NCBI GenBank assembly: GCA_023053575.1
Contig: JAKZAP010000005.1
Location: 8,618,001 to 8,682,000, forward strand
DNA: 64,000 nucleotides
Source of the DNA: Branchinecta lynchi
Lineage: Eukaryota > Arthropoda > Branchiopoda > Anostraca > Branchinectidae
Direction: 5' to 3'
The first letter of the stretch is position 1, and each line of letters opens with the position of its first letter. This document shows, in pieces, positions 10,527 to 20,132 of this stretch. The notes beneath the pieces were generated by a model. The model did no database searches, was not told the origin of the DNA, and saw nothing but the letters and a program-made list of their open reading frames with translations. Both the position numbers and the translations under genes were made by a program.

Positions 10527-12113
10527 GGCACTTGCCTTCGGCCAAGTGCCATATAGCGATCGCAATTTCTGTCCGTCCGTCGGTCTGTCGGTCGGTCCGG
10601 GTTTTGCTAGTTCGGGCACTTCCACATAAGCTAGGACGATGAAACTTTCAATTTAAAATATTAAATTGGAAACAGTCGTTTTCCCGATTCGAACATCGTG
10701 GGGGGAGTGGAGAGAAGGGGAACCCGGAATCTTGTGGTATTCATAACTTTTCAACGGGTGATCGGATCTTAGTGAAACTTGATATTTGGAGAGATCTCGT
10801 GTCTCAGACAACCCAATTCGAATCCGAACTGGATCTGGTGACTTGACTGGGGAGGGGGGGGTGCTGGAGGGGGGACTGGAAATCTTGGGAAGCGCTTAGA
10901 GTGGAACCGTACCGGATTCGGGCACTGTGGGGGCAGTTGGGGGGGATGCTGGTGATTCACTGAGTTCAGTACTTCCATATGTACTAGGATGGTGAAACTT
11001 GGCACATCAGGGACCCGAAATGATTATTCCCTGATCCGACTTTCGATGGGGAGTGGAGGGATGGGAAATCCAGAATCTGGTGGCTTATATCACTTTTGAA
11101 CGGGCGATCGGATTTGAATGAAACTTGGTAAGTGAAAGAGCTATTATCTCGGATGTTCCATGTCAAGTCCGGAGTCCAGACCGGATCCGATACTAGGGGG
11201 GGGGGTGGAAGGGGGCACCAACATGTTTGTGTCAAGGGATAGCGTCAAGGGATCGGGAAGGAATTAGGTGAGAATAACAAGCATACGCATTAGATACGTT
11301 CTTGAGAGAACCAGATCATATCGTGGCTCTGTGGAGGGTGAATTCTGGTGATAGGGAGTTAGGGTACTTCCATATGTTGCTAAGGGTGATAAGACTTGGC
11401 AGGAATATTAGTGACCCGACTTTAGGACCCGACACAAAACACTAGGAAGACTTCCGTTCCTGGTTCCAACTACTTCTGGCTTCTGGGGGAGCTGAGGGAA
11501 GGGTATCTGGAAATTACTGACTTCCGTAGGTTGCGAACAAATGGTTTCATTCAAGTTAAACTTATAGGTGATAAGAACTGAGATAAGAACCTAGATATAC
11601 TAAGCATGTGTCCGACCCCATGCGGCCATGGTTGGGGGAATCGGCAGGGGGGGGGGGGGGGGGGTCATGCACAAAAACCAAATGAATGGGCCGAATTGGA
11701 TGCAACTTGGACAGTACCAAGTTTATGCGGCCTCGATTTGTTATTTCACATCCGGACTGGATCCGACCAAGGTAGAGGATGATGAAGCGGGAATCGGAAA
11801 TTTGCAGATATGCTCCAATAAACTTGATATACGGGAAGAGGAGATGTTAGAGGTGCGAAGTTTATGTGTCTGAATCGTATTCGGCCACACTGGGGGGGGG
11901 GGGGTAGGGGGAGTCCCGAAAATGTTGTGGCTTGCATAGGGGAACTTGGAAAGCAGAGAGATTGTATGCCTTAGATGACATATTTTAGGGTCCGGTCGGT
12001 CCAAGCACAGTGGGGAGGGGTACCAGAGTTTTCTGATAAATGCTTAGGTTTATTTTCTCGTTTCTCATACAACTTACTCGGGACAAGTGCCATAGGAGCT
12101 CGCAGCTCTTGTT
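10527..12113 (+). mobile_element. Family A, near full-length copy (satellite-bearing, Helentron/HINE- or pearl-like)
   Basis: The 5' end is a hairpin, GGCACTTG..CAAGTGCC, followed by ATATAGCGATCGC and a (GTCCGTCGGTC) track. The body is a series of diverged ~130-150-bp subunits. Each has a core of the type AACGGGTGATCGGAT, then TTAATGAAACTTG, a GGATCCGG stretch and a long G run (20 G near 11647). The 3' end reads CAAGTGCCATAGGAGCTCGC then AGCTCTTGTT, so ATGGCACTTG at the 5' end and CAAGTGCCAT at the 3' end form short terminal inverted repeats, with a GAGCT..AGCTC stem at the very end. Terminal and subterminal hairpins around internal tandem repeats and a G microsatellite match non-autonomous Helentron-type (HINE/DINE-1) or bivalve pearl elements. 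That class assignment is inference. No protein is encoded. Confidence 0.8.
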
Positions 12114-13925
12114 TGCCGTTTGATCTGAAACATCCTCTTCTTTGATCGAAGTAAATTTCTGTCAGATTATGTGGGGGGGGGGGTCCTTATGCCACGGACA
12201 TGAGAACCAACTAAATGCCGGTCTGGGTAGTTGGGATCAGACAGAGCATACAGGAGCTAATTTTCGACAAAACTCTGCAACAGCCACGTGGTCTAGGGAG
12301 ACTGGGTTCTTGAAAGCTTGTCATCAATGATCTGATTGTCTATGTCACACGTTAGGAAAGGTTGAGATTTTTGTAACTTTTAAATCTAGCCGGGAAATCC
12401 CGCTCGTGTCATCGCAACTACTGGTTAAATCAGCCAACGATGGACGCAAAATCACAATGTCGATTTCAGACCCGAATTACGAGTTTCTCAAATATTTTCT
12501 GACGGTTATCCATTTTTTTCTGACCGAACAATGGAAACTAAACCACAAAGATGCTTTTTGACAGGGAATTAGAAAATTGGAAATCTACAATACGGAGAGC
12601 AAGTCAAACACAATTACAGCTTGTAATTTGCTGAAGTTCATAGCTGCCTTGCCCTGGAAACGACTAACCCCATCCTAGCAGTTTACAAATGCAACTAGGA
12701 AATTCTGTTTCAAACATTATCAAAACAAGGTGGAGAAGGATTTCACTTTTCGGAATTGGTCTCGGCGGCATTTCGAACAGATTACCGAAATTCAAGCTCC
12801 AGTAATAAAAGTTTATTAGACAGGGGTGACCAGCCCAAATGTATGCGGGGCTTAAGCAATCATCACAAGCAATAAACGACATCATGCTGGAACTAGCATC
12901 GCCCCCTGGCCATTCGTTTTTTAAGGAAATCCCGCTCTCTCGAGATGCGCATGGATGGTTACGATAGTGGACCCCCGTCCGGGGCTCTTAGCATAATTAT
13001 CAAAGGGGGCACCGCTGGAAGGCCACTTGGAAATCGCCGATAAACAACAGACGAAAAGCGAGGATGGCCCCCCATGAGTGATTTTTACATGATGCCCCAT
13101 GAGTTCAGAGGTTAGCAGCATCGTTATGATGAACGGTCGCTGCAACTTTTTTATGTTATTATTCAGAGGACCCCACTTCGATGACCCCACCCTAGCGAGG
13201 AGTGTAAGTCGATGACAATTTGTAAAGATAACTGGGGGTGAAGTGTAATGGCATCGATAATGCATTGCGGTACATTGTGCGGAAGATGATGAAGTTTTAC
13301 GGTAGCTTGCTCGGTATTCAAACTGCTTTTCTACTTTTTTTTGGCAAACCAATAGGCTAGTAGTACCTAAAGCGTTAAAACTACTACACATATTCGGGAA
13401 GCAAATGGAAGAGGGAAATGGTAAAGACCCATTGACAACGAGTTTTTAGCTAGACCTAGCCAGTTCTAAAAATTCTTCTGACACCCAATTTTCGCTAGGG
13501 TTTTGCAGTTTAGAACGGACACTGGCCTTCGTGACGGTGCGAGCTGAGCCTCTGAGCAGGGTTGCCAAGGGCTCGATAGATAAAAGTGTCATAATTGCTG
13601 ACAAAAAGGTGCTTTTTGACACCTCGAATTTTTGTTTGCATTCCGCAGCACAACGCGCAAATGCGAATAATTGCTAGTGACTAAATTTGTAATAACACTT
13701 TTCGAAACATTTCTTAACAGCCACATCACAGTTTTGTAAGAAAATTTAATCGAAAATGAGCTTTATTTAAGGCTTCAAATCGTTTTAGCGTACAAATCAA
13801 ACTAAAGTGCGTGTTTTGGCAGTATTCTGGGGGCGGTAATCGTCACTTAAGTTAAGGAAATGAAAAAGTACTTTTCTGACCTAAAAAGTCTCATTCGCAA
13901 AAAAAAAAGGAGTCACTTTCAGAGA
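12114..13925. other. No recognisable gene
   Basis: The stretch has frames of up to 156 codons (12921-13391, minus) with no recognisable domain. A 10-G run lies near 12172. No transposon ends were identified. Confidence 0.35.
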
Positions 13926-13929
13926 AAAA

Positions 13930-14250
13930 GTGTCAGGGTGTCATGCAGAGGCAGAAATTTGTTCAGTGGACAGTGGTGAGATTGGTGAAGATTGCATAGT
14001 GCCTGAACAAAAAGAAATCGTAAGTCTTTCTCGTAAGGCATACAACAAAAATACAAGCGCATAGAGGTACTACAAATTACACGGAAATTCCAGTACTTGA
14101 CAATCAATTATTCGTGAATTGCGGAAGAACGAAGTAACACATTTTCGGCGGGTCTTCAAGCCAATTCAAGTGAATAAGTAAGTGAATTAACCGTTTTTGG
14201 TTAAACTTTAAGTTTGTTCAGTTAAGTCTGAAGTTAAGTCTGCACGAATC
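13930..14250 (+). repeat. Family C dispersed repeat
   Basis: The segment shares CATAGAGGTACTACAAAT, then 'aacgaagtaacacattttc', 'aagtgaataagt' and 'ttggttaaactttaag', in order, with 48600-48800. It shares parts with 26770-27130 and 30215-30330. Copies at 26770 and 30215 flank the Penelope-like element, so family C may be its flanking repeat or a passenger. Confidence 0.55.
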
Positions 14251-15356
14251 CAGTTGAACCGGTTCAAATTAATTTTCTGTTGGTATTTTTAGTTATTGTA
14301 AAAAATTTCGAAGATAGAACAATTTTTTTTTAGAAGTGGTAAAGAACGAAAGATTGTGAAGACAAAATGGAAGAGTAGGCGCCACACTTGCGTACTGAGA
14401 ATGTCGAAGTACTGAAGAGTAAAGATTTAAACAAAACAAAAAATGGAACGGTTTAGTGGCAATGCCGTGGTCTAGTTTCGGATGCAGGTTGAAGGTTTTC
14501 AACGCGAGTATGCCAAAACTCGAGCTAAAAACTGATCTTGTGAGAAGGCCGGAGAAATAGGCATCTACAAAATGAGCAGAAAAACTACAGTCCTGAGTGC
14601 TTTAAGGTTATTTAGACGTCAACTAACAGGGGACTTGAAATTTCCTCGAACGTAAATAAGAGACAACCAGTCTTCCAATTCTCCCAAATAAAACACTAAA
14701 CCGGAACCTGTCACCCATTTTTCCTGGGAAACAAATCCAGCGACACTGTCCGTGCCTGAAATGACATTCACCGAAATGAAATGACCCACATTCCCAGCCG
14801 TTGACAATGGAATAAAAGTGAAATGAATTTTTTATTGGTCAGCTAAACGAAAAATTCTGTCTGTCCATTTGTCCAGCGCCTGGACGTGGATCCGGCTCGT
14901 AAGTAAACGTATTTATTTATGGTTACGTCGGCTTAAATGGAATGATATATTCCATTTCACTGAAATGAAACATTCATGGTGGGTCTAAGACCAGGGCTCA
15001 TTACAGGGAGAGATGGAATAAACTAGTAGGATTACATCCGAATATTCAACATAGTTTGCTCATAACAGCTATATCCTCTTTCGTGAGGGCCTAGTCTGTA
15101 GCCCAATTACGAACTGAATTTGGAAGTAGTCTTATAGATTTATAAAGTATGGTAAGCCGATCTGAAGCCGATTAGGTTGTCACATATATGCTAGCAAATA
15201 TGGTTTATAGCAGAAGTAAGGGCGGAATAAAGCAGAGGTACTCGCTATGGCGTCGCGACGGCTTCAAGCGGCGTCGAAAAAAATTATGAAATTTAAACCA
15301 AACAAATATTCATACACAATACTGAGTGCAAACAATGGTTTAAAGCACAACTCTTA
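14251..15356. other. No recognisable gene
   Basis: AT-rich sequence with only short frames. No repeat ends were recognised. Confidence 0.35.
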
Positions 15357-15672
15357 CTACACTGTCAGAAGCTTCATAACAGATAACACGTTGGTTTTAT
15401 CTGTTGTGTTTCAGAATGTTATGCATAATAAACGTCACCATCAGGAAGAACCGAAAAAACACCAAAAAGTATCTGATGGATTTTCCGACTTCATGGCGGC
15501 AAAGAATAAAGTCAGTTGATGCCTTAGCTCTTCCTAACAAAGTTTGTTATACATAACATATCATGCATATCGTTTTTAAACACAACAGATAACATAGGGA
15601 GTGTTATCTGTTACGTATTACCTGTTGAAACCGATCCTCGTGTTATCTGTTATGAAACTTCTGACAGTGTAG
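15357..15672. mobile_element. 316-bp MITE with 34-bp terminal inverted repeats
   Basis: The ends 15357-15390 and 15639-15672 are inverted repeats with a single mismatch over 34 bp, starting CTACACTGTCAGAAG and continuing through CATAACAGATAACACG. If the element proper begins at CACTGTC, it is flanked by TA on both sides, which fits Tc1/mariner-type insertion. The CACTG start also fits a CACTA-type element. Further inverted copies of ATAACAGATAAC lie just inside. A decayed relative of the right end (GAAACTTCTGACAGT) lies near 16587-16601. Confidence 0.8.
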
Positions 15673-17385
15673 ATGATCTTTTCACGATGACATGGCTCAG
15701 AAATATCGGTTGTCACGTGAAGTTAGCGATTTTCTTGTTAGCGCTCTATCCATCCTACCTGCTCTCCGAAGCCGCGACAGGACGCAAAATATTTGAAAGC
15801 TGAACGTGCAGTAGTTAAAAACTGGAAAAACAAAACAAAATAAAAGAAATCTGTCTTCCAAAATGAAAGACAATATTCTGAAGCTTCTCGTGTCCCTATG
15901 TGTGAAAGAGTTACCGGCGGATCTTGAAGCTTTCGGCTAAGTCTGCGTTACGTGACTGAAACTCGGCTAAACCGAAAAAGGGCTAAAAAGTCGTAGGTAG
16001 AAAAAGAAACAATGACGAAAGATTTAGACGCTTCTAATCCCATAAGAGAGCTAAAAAGCAGAATGAGCAAGAGGGGTCCTTTAAGTAAACTAAAGTAAAA
16101 TTAAAGCCTTTCATAGCATTTGTTTAACCCTTTACTGATTTCTGCTCAATTGCTTCTATACCCTCGAACAGTAGAAGTCACGACGTACTTAGTATTGCAA
16201 CAGTTTTTCATCACTTTCACAACCGTTTAAAGGAACCAACAGAAGAAACGGAATATTTCCTTCTTTGTGTCAAAAGAAGCATGAAATACTTGGCTCTTGG
16301 CAAATATTAATTTCTTAGTTTCCGAACTGACTGTCTTAGAAAAAAGAAAAACTGTCCAGGTGTTCAAAGCGCAAAGACACTTAGGATGTTATCTACAAGT
16401 GTTAGGCTACAGCATATTTCCGTTATGTCGACCATATAACTGTTATTTCTCCGCTAAAAATAACAATGCCTAACCTTGTTAAGTCTTATTTTACAAAAAC
16501 TTAACACCACAAAATAATTCAAAAGCCAACGGACAGTGTATTGTCTGTGATCTGGCGAAATTGCGCATCCTTGTGTTAGATCATATGAAACTTCTGACAG
16601 TAAGACAAGTGTTGGCTTCTGGGCAATGGCCCTCTTCTGGCTCGTTCATCTGGCTCGGAAAAGGAACCTGCAACACGCAGGATTGCAGTTTCGTTTTTTA
16701 GCGCCCCTTTCCAAGAAAGGGCAAAATATCGCTGGAACAAATCTCAGCTGACATCTCCGTTAAGCGCCATCGACCACAATACGCAGTCAGCTTGGAACGA
16801 AGGAATACTTGAAGACGAGTCAGATAAAAATAGGGTCTAGAAAGTAGAATACAATCTTTAGTTTTAACTAAAGATTGCGGAATTAGCCGGCACCGGGCAC
16901 TTGGTGTACACCAATATCGAGAGTAGTCAACCCATCGATTAATAACTGCATTACACTTTACTCATCGCCTGCAGTTGTTGGCTTGCAACCTGGTAGAGTC
17001 TCACGAAAAACAACGCGAATACACTAGAATTTGGAATATTTTTAACCGCATCCCATGAGGTTCCCGACTCTGAATGAATATCAAATTGCAGATGCATTTC
17101 TCTATTTTCCAAGACCCCCTAGGGGCCAAATTTGAACGAGAGTTTCTTAAGGAAAGTGCCAAACCTTGTTATGCCATCGCCTGAGTTCTTATTTCAAGGT
17201 CTAATAGGGGAATATTGATGAAAAGAGCAGGAATCGCTGTCATACAGAGTTATTTTCGAGTGATATTTCGATGCATGGTTTTCTAGGAGCTCATATGTCT
17301 TCCCAGAGTCCAGATTGAGTTATAGAGGATCTGAAGTTTGCTTACAATAAGGTAGCGATGTAGTCTTGAATCTTGGTCTTGGTCT
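15673..17385. other. No recognisable gene
   Basis: Apart from the MITE-end remnant near 16587, I see no gene, RNA or repeat boundary here. Confidence 0.35.
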
Positions 17386-17450
17386 GAAGAACAGTCTCAA
17401 GACCGATGCCGACAATCTTGGTCTTGGTCTTAAGACCAGAGGCGTCCCAA
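17386..17450. repeat. CTTGGTCTTGGTCTTAAGACC minisatellite, copy 1
   Basis: Tandem, partly palindromic copies of CTTGGTCTTGGTCT with TTAAGACCAG. A related cluster is at 19868-19980. A 17-18-G run follows at about 17464-17481. Confidence 0.6.
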
Positions 17451-18263
17451 CCCTTTCTTCATTGGGGGGGGGGGGGGGGCACACCTGGTAAAATTGACCG
17501 AATCGGTACCTGATTTTTACTGAGTTTATAAAAAAAAAGAAATGCCTTCATGAAGCAACAGAGAGAAAAATTGGCACGTTTTCACGCTTTTCCGCTTATG
17601 TTTTTTTTTTCATGGATACGCCGTCACTAGCCTTTTACCTTTGGAAGACCGTTCCAGTTTTGCCAACAGGACTTGAAATAATCACAAAAACGTCGCTAAC
17701 GGCTGTGTCCATGATTAATTAAGGCGCCGCAGGCGAAATTTGTTAAACCCACCTTTTTTTCCTGGCAATATTTTAACTACTTCCCATGCAAATTCTTAGC
17801 TTTTAACATAGTTCAAGCCCCGCAAAATTCCAAGCCTCAAACGCCAAGTAAAAGAGGCAACCTTTGCCTAACTAGTGAAGACTGAAATGCGCCGCAGGCG
17901 AAATTTTGTGGAAACACTTATGATAAAAGTGCCTTTCTGCGATCCCAAGATTATCTATACAACCCAGAGCTGTCCGGCAACGAAAGGGGCGATCCAGGGT
18001 ACTAAAACTACCGCAAATAGTAAAGAACGAGAGCTAAATGAATGCCACTTAAATTACCAGACTCAGCAACTGGGTTGAAGCAAATGATGAATTCGTAGTA
18101 TACCGAAAAACTAACTAAAAAAATAAGGAACAGATCGAGAGCGGTATGCAAACCAAATTTCGTAATGGAATAAAACTCTTGTTGAAACCACCTAAAACAA
18201 CCGAATTCGGCAAGTCTAATAATAGAACGGACTAAAGAGAAATTCGATGAATTACCGTATTCG

Positions 18264-18905
18264 GTAGCGAATCAGAACCAAATGAATCTCACCAAATTTA
18301 ATTATAAAATGGACTGACCAAATGCGACCAAATTACAGAATTCGGTAGAGACGAGACCAAATAAAATGGTTAAATCACCGAATTTACGCAGGGACGGACC
18401 GAATGCGGCAGAAATCGATGCGGACTGAGCAAAAGTTGTCGTATTCGGCTTCGAATCAGAACCAAACGAATCTGATTAATGACCGAATTATGAAATGGAC
18501 TGACCGAATCATACGGACTTGAACCGAATTCGGTAAATATTGAGACCAAATAAACAGGTTAAATCACCGAATTGACGCAGGGACGGACTGAATGCGGCGA
18601 AATCGATGCGGACTGAACAAAAGTTGGATGAATTATCGAATTCGGTCACGAACAAGAACCAAATAAATCTGATTTATGACCGAATTATGAAATGGACTGA
18701 CCGAATGATACGGACTTGAACCGAAATCGGCAAATTATAAGACCAAATAAACAGTTTAAATCACCGAATTTACGCAAGGACGGACCGAATGCGGCGAAAT
18801 CGATGCGGGCTGAACAAGAGTTGGATGAATTATCGAATTCAGTCACGAATCAGAACCAAATGAATCTGATTAATGCCGAATTATGAACTGGACTGACCGA
18901 ACAGA
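18264..18905. repeat. ~190-bp tandem repeat (satellite-like), about 3.5 units
   Basis: The phrase AATCAGAACCAAATGAATCT recurs at about 18270, 18454, 18650 and 18848 (spacings about 184, 195 and 198). Each is followed by ATTATGAAATGGACTGACCG, ACCGAATTCGGTA and TCGATGCGGACTGA. The units are dominated by the 8-mer ACCGAATT and its complement. No coding capacity. The array ends just before the hairpins at 18958-19010 and the hAT remnant. Confidence 0.8.
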
Positions 18906-18955
18906 GACGGACGTGCCCAATTTCGAAATGCGGGGACAAACGATTTTATGAAAAG

Positions 18956-19010
18956 GGCATCCCGGCTTCGTCGCGATGCCCGTTTTAACCGATTTTTTCG
19001 CCTTCGGCGA
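18956..19010. repeat. Two small hairpins (GGGCATC..GATGCCC and TTCGCCTTCGGCGAA)
   Basis: Two consecutive short perfect stems lie between the ~190-bp array and the hAT remnant. They may be subterminal parts of the hAT-derived element. Confidence 0.5.
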
Positions 19011-19089
19011 AAATTTTACCGAATGCCCAAAACCGCGTTAACTGATATATAAGAAGAGGCTTGACGTAAGCAAATTCAGCTAAAAAATA

Positions 19090-19345
19090 ATGGCTACCAA
19101 GGAACCTTCTGTACTGAAGTATGCGTTTACCAACTTTCAGCTTTGTGGAAAACACTCGGAAGACGGGAGTGGTCTGCTTTTTGTAAGTTCTGCAATGGTA
19201 ATCATGCCGTTTGTACAGTTAAGAAAATTCCCCACATACGAGAAGGTGTTCTGCATTCCAGCAACTTCAGCACCAGTGGAGCAAGTGTTCAGCCACCAGT
19301 GGGGGCGACCGCACAGAGCAAGGATGCCCCCCTGGTATCTCATAG
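19090..19345 (+). pseudogene. hAT transposase remnant (N-terminal start joined to hATC dimerisation motif)
   Basis: From ATG at 19090, the frame reaches FPTYEKVFCIPATSAPVEQVFS (given here in two parts: FPTYEKVFC and IPATSAPVEQVFS). This is the signature of the C-terminal hATC dimerisation domain of hAT transposases. A +1 frame over 19143-19200 encodes RREWSAFCKFCNG, which resembles the start of a BED-type zinc finger, normally at the other end of the protein. The core with the catalytic acidic residues is absent. The simplest reading is an internally deleted, frameshifted hAT element with the two ends of its transposase gene nearly fused. The frame then runs into family D. Confidence 0.62.
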
Positions 19346-19727
19346 CACGGTCTAAAGTCGTTTTCGCAGTTACCGTGGTATCTGATATACCACGGCCAAG
19401 AGGTGTTTCTGCAGATACCGTGGTATGTGATATTCGCGGTTCAGACCGTGGTATCTGAAAAAGTCATCTCACTTTTATCATGACCAACAGAAGAAAGAGC
19501 CTAGGATTTTCGTCAAATCGGTGAAGAAGAGTTTATCACTCGGTTTAGCACTTGTGATGTGAGAGGATATCAGTTTTTCCTGTGGGATGACTTCTAAAAG
19601 CACAAATTTGTTGTTTTTGCAAGGCCACCATATTACCAGATACCACGGTAACTGAGAAAACGTCTAATTGCACATTCAGTTACCGTGTTAACAGATACCA
19701 GGGTATCGGCAAAAACGCAACTATTGT
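19346..19727. mobile_element. Family D palindromic element, copy 1
   Basis: The ends carry AAAGTCGTTTTCGCAG TTACCGTGGTATCTGATA on the left and CAGATACCAGGGTATCGGC AAAAACG on the right, an inverted arrangement of the 15-mer GATACCACGGTAACT. The middle (CTCACTTTTATCAT, then GAGCCTAGGATTTT, then GATATCAGTTTTTCC) is shared with copies 2 and 3 at 42765-43575. Confidence 0.72.
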
Positions 19728-19864
19728 CAGCATTGGTTTATCTAAAATGGAACAGGCATATAATTATTTAAATTTTATGTGCGTATTTTTTGACAGAAAT
19801 GTAAACAGCTTACTTTTAATTAATCTCCCTTAATTATAGTCTAGGAACGTAAAATAAAATGTAC

Positions 19865-19980
19865 TATCTTAGTTTTGGTCTTAAGACCAGAGCTAAAATC
19901 TTGGTCTTGGTATCAATACCAGGGCTAAAATCTTGGTCTTGGTCGTAAGGCCAGTGGAAAAATCTTGGTCTTGACGTTTT
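19865..19980. repeat. CTTGGTCTTGGTCTTAAGACC minisatellite, copy 2
   Basis: Three units of the form AAATCTTGGTCTTGGT plus ACCAG lie in tandem, related to 17386-17450. Confidence 0.6.
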
Positions 19981-19994
19981 AATCTTATCGACAT

Positions 19995-20132
19995 CACTAT
20001 AATAAGGTATATTCAAACAATGGATAAAACGGATACGTAAGCTAAGATACTTTGGCAGCGATAGTTCGGCCTTCTTGGCAAGGGTCCTCGTCAAGCTTGC
20101 CAAGAAGGGCCGAAATATTGCTGCCAAAGCAT
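19995..20132 (-). repeat. Penelope-type repeat end with decayed hammerhead-like hairpin
   Basis: On the minus strand the segment contains TTGACGA (one change from CTGACGA), a GGACCCTTG..AAGAAGGCC stem and GAAC, followed by a GCTGCC..GTATCCG tract and ATTGTTTGAATA. The whole 20050-20131 block is also an inverted repeat (CTTTGGCAGC..GCTGCCAAAG). It is a degenerate relative of 62927-63182. Confidence 0.5.
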
